Assembly: GCA_934183135.1 (NCBI GenBank)
Contig: CAKPRX010000003.1
Location: 1-56,952 of the forward strand
From: an uncultured Prevotella sp.
GTDB lineage: Bacteria; Bacteroidota; Bacteroidia; Bacteroidales; Bacteroidaceae
Reading direction: 5' to 3'
DNA: 56,952 nt
Positions 49,632 to 56,952 of this stretch are shown here, in pieces. Numbering within the stretch: position 1 is the stretch's first letter; every line of letters starts with the position of its first letter. Below the pieces are notes generated by a model that saw nothing but the letters and a program-made list of their open reading frames with translations, ran no database searches and was not told where the DNA came from. The translations under genes and the position numbers were made by a program.

Positions 49632-50714
49632 ATGAACAAAAGCAGCTGTATGCTCCTCCTTGGCATGGTGCTCATGCTGGTGGGCTGTGCCAAGAAGCCC
49701 CAGGAGATATTCGAAGAGCAGAAATCGGGCGTGGTGCTTATCTGTAACCAGTTCTACTACGACATTACGCTCTACAATGGCAACCACCTGTACTTCTCGG
49801 GCCTCGACGACGATGGCGACTTCGCCAATCTCACCGCCGACCTGGCTGAGATACGGAAGTCGCCGGCCATCCTGAACGGCACGGGGTTCTTCATAGACCA
49901 CTCGGGACGCATCCTGACTAACCGCCACGTGGTGGCCCCGCAGATAGACAAGGAAGCGGTGCGCAAGAATGTGAACACCATCATCGAGGGCTATGCCTCG
50001 TACATCGAGGCGCTGCAGGACTCGATGGCCCAGCGCTACCAGGCCATACAGGCTTATGCCCAGGAGAGCGTGTACCAGGACAGCGAGGGCAACAGCTATA
50101 CCAGCATGAGCCAGGACGAGGTAAGCACCCTTGAGAGCGAGCTCGAGAGCCTGAAGGAACAGTATGCCGAGGCCCAGAACCTGAAGAACGACATACGCAG
50201 CAACATCCTGAACAACAACTTCAGCATACAGCTGCACTCTGAGTTCGGCATAGCCTACGACGGGAGCAACATGGGCTCGTGGGACGACTTCATGAAGACG
50301 CCCTGCCGGCTGCTGCGCGTGTCGCAGGACGCCAACTCGGACCTGGCACTGCTGCAGCTGAACAAGGGGGCCACGCCCCAGGACGCGTATGTGTTTACGA
50401 TAGACGATGACAACATAGCCGCCTGCGAGCACCTGGAAATCAACCAGCAGCTATACATGATAGGCTACAACCACGGAGTGACCCTGGCACAGACCAACAG
50501 CGGCATAAGCGCCCAGTTTACCAGCGGCACGGTTACACAGCAGCCCGATGGCAACAGGGTGATGTACAGCATACCCGCCATGCAGGGCTCGAGCGGATCG
50601 CCCATCGTAGACGACCACGGGCGGGTGGTGGCTGTCAACTTCGCCGGTACCAACGGCAGCGACAACTTCAACTTCGGCATACCCGTACTCCGCGTAGTCA
50701 CCTTTATCAAGTAG
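49632..50714 (+). CDS. Lipoprotein with trypsin-like serine protease domain
   Basis: A 360-residue protein with a lipobox (L16-V-G-C19), so it is anchored in an envelope membrane. The trypsin-like domain has the triad His99 (LTNRHVV), Asp237 (NSDLALLQL) and Ser321 (MQGSSGSPIVD). Between His and Asp sits a long helical, partly coiled-coil insert (about residues 105-195, with EVSTLESELESLKEQYAEAQ), much longer than in ordinary proteases of this type. No PDZ domain follows, so it is not a DegP/HtrA protein. It precedes ettA by 64 bases but is probably a separate function. Confidence 0.85.
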   Translation: MNKSSCMLLLGMVLMLVGCAKKPQEIFEEQKSGVVLICNQFYYDITLYNGNHLYFSGLDDDGDFANLTADLAEIRKSPAILNGTGFFIDHSGRILTNRHVVAPQIDKEAVRKNVNTIIEGYASYIEALQDSMAQRYQAIQAYAQESVYQDSEGNSYTSMSQDEVSTLESELESLKEQYAEAQNLKNDIRSNILNNNFSIQLHSEFGIAYDGSNMGSWDDFMKTPCRLLRVSQDANSDLALLQLNKGATPQDAYVFTIDDDNIAACEHLEINQQLYMIGYNHGVTLAQTNSGISAQFTSGTVTQQPDGNRVMYSIPAMQGSSGSPIVDDHGRVVAVNFAGTNGSDNFNFGIPVLRVVTFIK

Positions 50715-50778
50715 CGCGGCCGCCGGACCGGCAGTCAGCCAGACCATAACCATATCAATAACACCATAAACAACAGAC

Positions 50779-52476
50779 ATGGCAACAGTAGACGACAAGA
50801 AGATCATCTTCTCCATGGTGGGCGTATCCAAGATAATCCCACAGAACCGCAAGCAGATACTCAAGGACATTTACCTGTCCTTCTTTTACGGGGCCAAGAT
50901 AGGCATTATCGGTCTGAACGGCGCCGGTAAGTCGACCCTGATGAAGATAATCGCCGGACTGGAGCAGCCCACGCAGGGCGAGGTGGTGTGGAGCCCAGGC
51001 TACAGCGTGGGCTATCTGCCACAGGACCCTCCGCTGGACGAGGCCAAGACCGTGAAGCAAAACGTGATGGAGGGCGTGAAGCGGGCGTACGACGCCCTGG
51101 CCGAGTACGAGGACATTAACCGCAAGTTTGGCGAGGAGGAGTATTACAGCGACCCGGACAAGATGGACCGCCTCATGCAGCGCCAGGCCGAAGTGCAGGA
51201 CGTCATCGACGCTACTGATGCCTGGAACATGGACTCTAAACTCGACCGCGCCATGGCAGCCCTGCGCTGTCCGCCGGGCGACTGGCCGGTTACCAACCTC
51301 TCAGGCGGCGAGCGCCGCCGTGTCGCCCTGTGCCGCCTCTTGCTCCAGAAACCCGACGTGCTGCTCCTCGACGAGCCTACTAACCACCTGGATGCCGAGA
51401 GCATCGACTGGCTCGAACAGCACCTGCAGCAGTACGAGGGCACGGTTATCGCCGTGACCCACGACCGCTACTTCCTCGACGATGTGAGCGAGTGGATCCT
51501 GGAACTCGACCGTGGCGAGGGCATCCCCTGGCATGGCAACTACTCTTCCTGGCTCGACCAGAAGACCCGCCGTATGGCCCAGGAAGAGAAACAGGCTTCC
51601 AAGCGCCGTAAGGCACTGGAGCGCGAGCTGGAATGGGCACACATGGCCCCTAAGGCACGCCAGGCCAAGGGCAAGGCACGACTGAACGCCTACGAGCAGA
51701 TGCTGGGGCAGGAGCAGAAGGAGCGCGAGGAGAAACTGGAGATATTCATACCCAACGGGCCGCGGCTGGGCAACAAGGTAATAGAGGCTCAGCACGTGCG
51801 CAAGGCGTTTGGCGACAAGGTGCTCTTCAGCGACCTCAACTTCATGCTGCCTCCTAACGGCATCGTGGGTGTCATAGGTCCCAACGGAGCCGGTAAGACC
51901 ACCCTGTTCCGCCTTATCATGGGACTGGAGCAGGCCGATGGCGGCACCTTCGAGGTGGGCGAGACGGTCAGGCTGGCCTATGTGGACCAGCAGCACAAGG
52001 ATATAGACCCCAATAAGAGCGTCTACGAGACCGTCTCGCAGGGCAACGAGACTATCCGTATGGGTGGGCGCGACATCAACGCCCGCGCCTACATCTCGCG
52101 CTTCAATTTCTCGGGTACCGACCAGAGCAAGCTCTGCGGCGCTCTCTCCGGTGGCGAGCGCAACCGTCTGCAGCTGGCCCTGGCTCTCAAGCAGGAGGGC
52201 AATGTGCTGCTCCTCGACGAGCCTACTAACGATATCGACGTTAATACGCTGCGCGCGCTCGAGGAGGGTCTCGACGGTTTTGCCGGCTGTGCTGTCGTCA
52301 TCAGCCACGACCGCTGGTTCCTGGACCGTATCTGTACCCACATCCTTGCCTTTGAGGGCAACGGCGAGGTTCGCTTCTTCGAGGGGAGCTATTCTGACTA
52401 CGAGATTGACAAGGCCCGTCGCTTGGGCAACGAGGAGATAAAGAAAGGACGCTACCGTAAGCTGATGGAAGACTGA
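50779..52476 (+). CDS. ettA: Energy-dependent translational throttle protein EttA
   Basis: The 565-residue ABC-F protein has two ATPase domains and no membrane part: Walker A GLNGAGKST (residues 45-53), signature LSGGERRRVALCRLLL, Walker B VLLLDEPTNHLDAE; then Walker A GPNGAGKTT near 365, signature LSGGERNRLQLALAL and VLLLDEPTNDIDVNT. The linker (about 240-320) is rich in charged residues. EttA binds the ribosomal E-site and controls entry into elongation according to ATP/ADP. Length and the MATVDDKKIIFSMVGVSK start match EttA orthologues. It is followed by a strong hairpin. Confidence 0.95.
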   Translation: MATVDDKKIIFSMVGVSKIIPQNRKQILKDIYLSFFYGAKIGIIGLNGAGKSTLMKIIAGLEQPTQGEVVWSPGYSVGYLPQDPPLDEAKTVKQNVMEGVKRAYDALAEYEDINRKFGEEEYYSDPDKMDRLMQRQAEVQDVIDATDAWNMDSKLDRAMAALRCPPGDWPVTNLSGGERRRVALCRLLLQKPDVLLLDEPTNHLDAESIDWLEQHLQQYEGTVIAVTHDRYFLDDVSEWILELDRGEGIPWHGNYSSWLDQKTRRMAQEEKQASKRRKALERELEWAHMAPKARQAKGKARLNAYEQMLGQEQKEREEKLEIFIPNGPRLGNKVIEAQHVRKAFGDKVLFSDLNFMLPPNGIVGVIGPNGAGKTTLFRLIMGLEQADGGTFEVGETVRLAYVDQQHKDIDPNKSVYETVSQGNETIRMGGRDINARAYISRFNFSGTDQSKLCGALSGGERNRLQLALALKQEGNVLLLDEPTNDIDVNTLRALEEGLDGFAGCAVVISHDRWFLDRICTHILAFEGNGEVRFFEGSYSDYEIDKARRLGNEEIKKGRYRKLMED

Positions 52477-52497
52477 CGGTGGCATTTCCTGTTACTA

Positions 52498-52536
52498 TAG
52501 ACAGAGGCGCCGGGTGTTACCTGGCGCCTCTGTCTA
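52498..52536. terminator. Hairpin between ettA and comM
   Basis: TAGACAGAGGCGCC (52498-52511) pairs perfectly with GGCGCCTCTGTCTA (52523-52536) around an 11-base loop, between convergent genes. T-runs are short, but the stem is very strong. Confidence 0.7.
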
Positions 52537-52597
52537 TATAATAAGGTGTAGGGAAGTAATGGAGCGTGTCGTTTCCGCTGCCTGGGCGGCCGGCCCG

Positions 52598-54145
52598 CTA
52601 CAGGCCACGCTCAGCCCAGTCGCCCCAGTCCAGCTGGCGGTAGCTCACGGCCTCGCTGATGTGCAGGGCGCGTACCTGCTCGCTTCCGTCCAGGTCGGCT
52701 ATGGTACGCGCCACCTTGAGTATGCGGCTGTAGGCCCTTGCGGACAATTTGAGTTGTTCCATGGCGGTGCGCAGGAGCGTCAGTCCCTCGCTGTCGGGTT
52801 CGGCAAACTGGTGTATCATGCGCTCCGTCATCTGTGCGTTGCAGTGGATATCCTTGTAGTCGGCATAGCGGCGGCTCTGTATCTCGCGGGCAGCGATGAC
52901 GCGCTGGCGTATGCGCTCGCTGGGTTCGCCCTGGGCGGCCTGCGAGATGTCCTTGAAGGGTACCGGGGTGATGGGGCACTGTATGTCGATGCGGTCTAAG
53001 AGGGGCCCCGATATCTTGCTGAGGTAGCGCTGCCGCTGCCCAGGGGTGCATACGCAGTGGTGGGTGGGGTCGCCGTAATAGCCACAGGGACAGGGGTTCA
53101 TCGAGGCGATAAACTGGAAACTGCAAGGGTACTCGATGCTGTATTTGACCCGGCTGATGGTGATGTGGCGGTCTTCGAGGGGTTGGCGCAGTACCTCGAG
53201 GGTGTGCTTGTTGAACTCGGGCAGCTCGTCGGCGAAGAGCACACCGTTGTGGGCCAGGCTGATTTCGCCGGGCATGGGGTTGGAGCCACCGCCAACCAGG
53301 GCCACTTCGGAGATGGTGTGGTGGGGACTGCGGAAAGGGCGCTGGGTGATGAGCGAGGTGTCGCTGCCCAGTTTTCCGGCTATCGAGTGTATCTGCGTGG
53401 TCTCCAAGCTCTCGGCCAGGGTGAGCGGCGGCATGATAGTGGGAAACCGTTTGGCCATCATGGACTTGCCTGAGCCCGGTGGCCCTATGAGGATGACGTT
53501 GTGCGAGCCTGCGGCAGCCACCTCTAAGGCGCGCTTCACGTTCTCCTGGCCGCGCACGTCGGCAAAGTCAATGTCGAAATGGTACTGGCTCTCATAAAAT
53601 CGCTTACGGGTATCTATCTGGGTGGGCTCGTAAGCTTTCATGCCCGTTAGCAGCTGTATGACATCCATCATGGTGTCCATGCCGTAGACCTCTAAGTTGT
53701 TGACCACGGCAGCTTCCATCACGTTCTGACGGGGCACGATGAGACCTTTGAAGTGCTCGGCACGGGCGCGGATGGCTATGGGCAGTGCCCCCTTGATGGG
53801 CTGCAGATGGCCGTCCAGACTTAGCTCGCCCACCATCATATACTCATTCAGGCAGGTGCTCTCTATGCCTCCGCTGGCCGCCAGTATGCCTATGGCGAGG
53901 GGCAGGTCGAAGCTGCTGCCCTCCTTGCGCAGGTCGGCAGGGGCCAGGTTGATGGTCAGGTCGGCCACGGGAAACTTGAAGCCATTGTTCTGCATCGCCG
54001 CAGCTATACGGTCCTTGCCCTCCTTGACGGCCGAGTCGCCCAGGCCCGTAAGATGATACATAATGCCTTTGCTCAGGTTTACCTCGACGGTAATGGTGGT
54101 TACATCCATGCCGTTGACGGCGGCGCTATAAGTCTTGACCAGCAT
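52598..54145 (-). CDS. comM: ComM/YifB family magnesium-chelatase-like ATPase
   Basis: A 515-residue AAA+ protein: N-terminal Lon-protease-like domain (MLVKTYSAAVNGMDVTTITV, ending VPRQNVMEAAVVNN), an AAA+ domain with Walker A GPPGSGKS near residue 220, Walker B GVLFADELPEF and SMNPCPCGYYGDP with the zinc-like cysteines, and a C-terminal Mg-chelatase helical region (GLTLLRTAMEQLKLSARAYS). ComM drives branch migration during homologous recombination. It lies after the TlpA-like gene, but a terminator separates the two. Confidence 0.94.
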   Translation of the reverse strand: MLVKTYSAAVNGMDVTTITVEVNLSKGIMYHLTGLGDSAVKEGKDRIAAAMQNNGFKFPVADLTINLAPADLRKEGSSFDLPLAIGILAASGGIESTCLNEYMMVGELSLDGHLQPIKGALPIAIRARAEHFKGLIVPRQNVMEAAVVNNLEVYGMDTMMDVIQLLTGMKAYEPTQIDTRKRFYESQYHFDIDFADVRGQENVKRALEVAAAGSHNVILIGPPGSGKSMMAKRFPTIMPPLTLAESLETTQIHSIAGKLGSDTSLITQRPFRSPHHTISEVALVGGGSNPMPGEISLAHNGVLFADELPEFNKHTLEVLRQPLEDRHITISRVKYSIEYPCSFQFIASMNPCPCGYYGDPTHHCVCTPGQRQRYLSKISGPLLDRIDIQCPITPVPFKDISQAAQGEPSERIRQRVIAAREIQSRRYADYKDIHCNAQMTERMIHQFAEPDSEGLTLLRTAMEQLKLSARAYSRILKVARTIADLDGSEQVRALHISEAVSYRQLDWGDWAERGL

Positions 54146-54165
54146 AAGTAGAATGATTTAGGGTA

Positions 54166-54209
54166 AAAAATAAAACAGCGCATCAGAGCATGCGCTCTAT
54201 ACGCTGTTT
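54166..54209 (-). terminator. Terminator overlapping the end of the TlpA-like gene
   Basis: On the minus strand AAACAGCG (54209-54202) pairs with CGCTGTTT (54180-54173), followed by TATTTTTT (54172-54165); the loop holds the stop codon region and GAGC/GCTC. The 5' arm lies inside the last codons of the gene. Confidence 0.75.
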
Positions 54210-55184
54210 CAGTTCGTCGGAGCGTAGCCCTTTGGCCACTACGCGCCCGTTCTGGATAAGGATGTTGTCAGGGATGTCGTAGAGCGACAGGCTGTGCAGT
54301 GCAGGACTGTCCAGCAGACGGCCATCGCACACCGTGGGCCATGTGATGGTGTCGCGCAGGGCTACGGTGTGGCACTGGCGTGGGTCGGGGTCTATACAGA
54401 AGCTCACTATGTGCAGCTTGCCCCCCGCCCGGCGCATCAGCTGGCGCAGGTCGGCCATCTGGCGCTGGCTGTCGTAGTTCCATGTGGCGTACACATTGAT
54501 GACGGCCAGCCCTCGGCCTAACGTGCTGTTGTCTACCCGCTGGCCTGTAACGTCGGTGGTGCTGAACTTAGGCATTGGCCGACCCACAATGACCCTGGCC
54601 AGCGACTTGAGCTGCTGCTCGTAGCTTACTAACGTTCCGTTCTTGGGTTGCTCGCGGCGCATCAGGGTCACCAGGCGCAGGGCCCGGGCGTAGTCGGGGG
54701 TAGCGGTGGCGATGAAGTAGCGGCGCACCAGGTAGGCACTGACCACCGAGGCGGGATGATCCTTGATAAACTGCTCGGCCAGGGCGGCTGCCCGTGGCGG
54801 GGCCACGGTGGCCACCTGCTCGCGGAAGGTGTTCATCAGCTTGTTGTCGTCGGTGCCCTTGACGGTAAGCTGCTTGAGGTGCGAGGCGTCGCCCTCCATG
54901 TGTACCGTCTTGCCCGGCTCGGCAAAGATGGGCTGCTCCGAGAAGTTGGGGAATACCATGACCAGTGTGGTAGGCGTCTGGCAACTCATCTCGTAGGTGA
55001 ACCGCCCGTTCTGGAGCCTCACGGTGTCTATGCCGTTGATGGCGCCGTTCAGGCTGTAAACATAGAACTCACCCTGGTCCATGTGGAGCAGTCGGCCCTC
55101 GACCCTGAACCGGTCGCTGGCCGTACCGCAGCCCGCAAGGACCAAGGTGAGCAGTATAAGGTAATATATTTTACGCGTTATCAT
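54183..55184 (-). CDS. TlpA-like thioredoxin-fold lipoprotein lacking CxxC
   Basis: A 333-residue protein with a lipobox (LAGC) and an N-terminal DUF4369-type beta domain (FRVEGRLLHMDQGEFYVYSL). The C-terminal part follows the TlpA/AhpC thioredoxin fold (GRPMPKFSTTDVTGQRVDNS then GLAVINVYATWNYDSQRQM), but the expected W-C-x-x-C is W235-N-Y-D-S239, so both redox cysteines are gone. A structural or binding role is more likely than disulfide exchange. Its start overlaps the stop of the TPR lipoprotein by four bases, so the two are co-expressed. Confidence 0.85.
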   Translation of the reverse strand: MITRKIYYLILLTLVLAGCGTASDRFRVEGRLLHMDQGEFYVYSLNGAINGIDTVRLQNGRFTYEMSCQTPTTLVMVFPNFSEQPIFAEPGKTVHMEGDASHLKQLTVKGTDDNKLMNTFREQVATVAPPRAAALAEQFIKDHPASVVSAYLVRRYFIATATPDYARALRLVTLMRREQPKNGTLVSYEQQLKSLARVIVGRPMPKFSTTDVTGQRVDNSTLGRGLAVINVYATWNYDSQRQMADLRQLMRRAGGKLHIVSFCIDPDPRQCHTVALRDTITWPTVCDGRLLDSPALHSLSLYDIPDNILIQNGRVVAKGLRSDELKQRIERML

Positions 55185-56854
55185 CGCACATTGGCAAACT
55201 CCAGGTCCTTAGCAGCATAGGCGCTCAGGCTGGGGTCTTTCTGCAGAGCCTCTTTCAGGTACGACTGGGCAGCGTACTTGTTGCCCTGGCGTGCGCTGGT
55301 CACGGCGTGCAGATAGTAAGTCAGACCGTTGGGGTTCTTGATGTTGTTCAGCGTAGCCTTGGCAGCGGCATAGTTCTTGTTGAGCAGCTGGGCCAGTGCG
55401 GCGCTGTTGTTGTAAGAGTCCTTGAAGTTCTCCTCGGCCTGGGCATAGTTGCCCTTGGCTATATTCAGGTTGCCGAGAGCCTCGTTGAGTGCGTTGGCGT
55501 CAGTAGCCTTGGCGATATAGTTCTCAGCCTCGGCCACGTTGCCGTTCTTGAGTGCTATCAAGCCCAGGTTAGCGTTGGCCTCGGCAGCGTTGCTGCTCTT
55601 GCCGAGAGCCTGGGCCAGATAAGTCTTAGCCTGGGCTTCGTCGCCCTTGTTAAAGGCCATTACGGCCAGGTTGTTAAACATACGGTAGTCCTTGTCGTAC
55701 ACCTCAGAGGCTTTCTTGTATATCTCCTCCTTCTTGGCGGCGTCGTCCTCGAGAGTAGCGTAGTACAGGAGCTCGTCGGCCGACAGCTTGGAAGCGTCAG
55801 CCTGATACTGCGCCTTGATCTGCTCGTCGTCGCGGCCTATGGTCTCGTAGTTTATAATCAGTCGTGCGCGGCGCAGCTCGGGCAGTATCGCGTCTGCGAG
55901 TTCTCTGAAACCGGCGCTCATGTTACGTATCTGCTGCTCGCGTTCCTGCGGGTCCTTGTACATAGACAGAACGCGCAGTATGACGTCCTTGTCCTGGATG
56001 TCGCTGGCCTGAACCAGCTGGCGGAAACCGTCCCAGTCCTGAGCGGTGTAGTGAGCATCGGTGCGGCCGCTAACGCCAGCCTTCTTCATCTGCTCTTTGA
56101 CATAGCCCTCAGAGTTGTCCTGGCGCTTGTTGGCCAGTCGGTCGTTGTACTTGAAACCACCCTCGGGCGAGGCGTAAGCCTGGATCTCCACGTTCTGCAG
56201 GTTGAGTCCCTCGCGGTCCTTGTTAATCTGGCGGAGCATACGTACAAACTCCTGGACAGAGTTGTTCTTGAGCTCGCTCTTGCGGAGGTTGGCCTGGTTG
56301 ATGAGGAACTTGACGTTGGCCTCAAACTTCTGCTCCTTCACGCGCTGGAAAGAGTCGGCCGCGAGGCATCCGCCACCGTTCATGAGGGCCTGGCGGTACA
56401 GCTCCGACGTGGCCACCACGCCATAGCCCACCTTTACGGCCGGTATGTCTACTATCTTGTTACCCTTGCGGGCCTCGAATGTCAGGTAGAGGTCGCTCTG
56501 CTGCATATCGGCCACGTATGGGAACGTAGTCTTCATCGTATAATGTCCGCCCATGCGGTATGAGATAGTCTGGTCGTTTCCCATCACTTTCTCGCCCTGG
56601 AATGTGGCTGCCGTGCCTTTCTGCACCTGGCCATTGGCGTATCGCAGTTCGGGAACCACCTTTACTACGGCGTTCTTCTTCATGTATTTCTCGGGGAAAG
56701 TTCCGTTGATAGTGGCCAGAACCTGTCCGCCCATTGCCTCAAGGGGCTTGGGGGTCACGGTGAAGTTGTCTGCTGACAGAGGGCCCATCTTGGAGCATGC
56801 GCTCAGTACCAGAAGGGAGCAGGCAGATAAGGAAAATAATAGATTTGTGCGCAT
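55181..56854 (-). CDS. TPR lipoprotein with OmpA-like segment
   Basis: The 557-residue protein has a lipobox (LSAC). After a beta-rich region (residues 30-170) comes a segment with QAYASPEGGFKYNDRLANKR, like the peptidoglycan-binding OmpA fold, and then a long TPR array (from about residue 365: YDKDYRMFNNLAVMAFNKGD, SSNAAEANANLGLIALKNGN, and further). It is probably an outer-membrane-linked scaffold of the Bacteroidales. The operon continues with the TlpA-like lipoprotein. The start lies 25 bases after a tRNA-Leu gene on the same strand. Confidence 0.85.
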   Translation of the reverse strand: MRTNLLFSLSACSLLVLSACSKMGPLSADNFTVTPKPLEAMGGQVLATINGTFPEKYMKKNAVVKVVPELRYANGQVQKGTAATFQGEKVMGNDQTISYRMGGHYTMKTTFPYVADMQQSDLYLTFEARKGNKIVDIPAVKVGYGVVATSELYRQALMNGGGCLAADSFQRVKEQKFEANVKFLINQANLRKSELKNNSVQEFVRMLRQINKDREGLNLQNVEIQAYASPEGGFKYNDRLANKRQDNSEGYVKEQMKKAGVSGRTDAHYTAQDWDGFRQLVQASDIQDKDVILRVLSMYKDPQEREQQIRNMSAGFRELADAILPELRRARLIINYETIGRDDEQIKAQYQADASKLSADELLYYATLEDDAAKKEEIYKKASEVYDKDYRMFNNLAVMAFNKGDEAQAKTYLAQALGKSSNAAEANANLGLIALKNGNVAEAENYIAKATDANALNEALGNLNIAKGNYAQAEENFKDSYNNSAALAQLLNKNYAAAKATLNNIKNPNGLTYYLHAVTSARQGNKYAAQSYLKEALQKDPSLSAYAAKDLEFANVR

Positions 56855-56879
56855 AAAAGTTTTTGTGATAAATTAGAAG

Positions 56880-56952
56880 TGCCGCGAGCGGGACTCGAAC
56901 CCGCACAGCCATTACTGGCCAAGGGATTTTAAGTCCCTCGTGTCTACCAATT
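56880..56952 (-). tRNA. tRNA-Leu (UAA), 5' end cut by window
   Basis: On the minus strand the T arm GCGGG-TTCGAGT-CCCGC is followed by the 3' acceptor strand TCGCGGC and discriminator A; the anticodon arm AGGGA-CTTAAAA-TCCCT gives anticodon TAA, and a long variable arm (TTGGCCAGTAATGGCTG) marks a class II tRNA. The 5' acceptor strand and part of the D arm lie beyond the window. Confidence 0.93.

Overview
The window looks like a chromosomal segment of a Bacteroidales bacterium, most likely Prevotellaceae-like. The evidence is the class III glutamine synthetase, the LL-diaminopimelate aminotransferase route, two GH92 glycosidases, an HU-like DNA-binding protein followed by a smalltalk peptide, a possible type IX secretion C-terminal domain, absence of Shine-Dalgarno sequences, and many promoter boxes of the Bacteroidetes form TAnnTTTG. 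Most of the window is GC-rich with very strong synonymous GC bias, which is why long antisense open frames are common and were ignored.

Layout. 1-3.9 kb: a clearly AT-rich block with a four-gene operon of exported proteins (one CsgG-like, one DUF6175-like) and, facing it, a probable 5'-truncated relaxase tail; I read this as an acquired island. 4-5.5 kb: first copy of a 470-bp repeat and an orphan secreted protein. 5.6-13.8 kb: nitrogen assimilation and lysine/cell-wall precursor genes (glnN, dapL, dapF leftward; asnB, amtB rightward). 13.8-20.5 kb: housekeeping genes (endonuclease/phosphatase-fold protein, rhomboid protease, HU, HU-like protein plus smalltalk peptide, ribD, prmC-recX-comF). 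20.5-26.3 kb: fructokinase, an IS1380-type transposase remnant, ptb-buk (butyryl phosphate pathway), serB, a DMT exporter. 26.6-43.2 kb: a carbohydrate-active cluster without susC/susD: GH92 plus phosphoesterase, an MFS exporter, then a leftward operon GH92-DUF4965-GH78, and a large purple-acid-phosphatase-like protein divergent from it. 43.3-48.1 kb: WG-repeat protein, hemolysin III family protein and RNase R, one leftward operon. 48.1-49.6 kb: 1.5 kb without genes, full of repeats. 49.6-56.9 kb: a trypsin-like lipoprotein, ettA, comM, a cysteine-less TlpA-like lipoprotein, a TPR lipoprotein and a tRNA-Leu cut by the window edge.

Most notable: three diverged copies (near 4.0, 30.4 and 48.9 kb, all in the same orientation) of a 469-471 bp non-coding element. 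Each copy has a 5' hairpin whose differences between copies are all G-U-compatible, a central hairpin with an identical 17-bp stem, and three ARG-box-like palindromes at fixed spacing (30 bp, then 415-416 bp from the first). This looks like a constrained RNA or regulatory element, or a non-autonomous mobile element, and I do not recognise it as a named family. A second point is the GH92 protein at 26.6 kb, which has glutamine where GH92 mannosidases carry the general-acid glutamate and lies directly upstream of a secreted phosphoesterase. That fits a two-step phosphomannan-processing pair.
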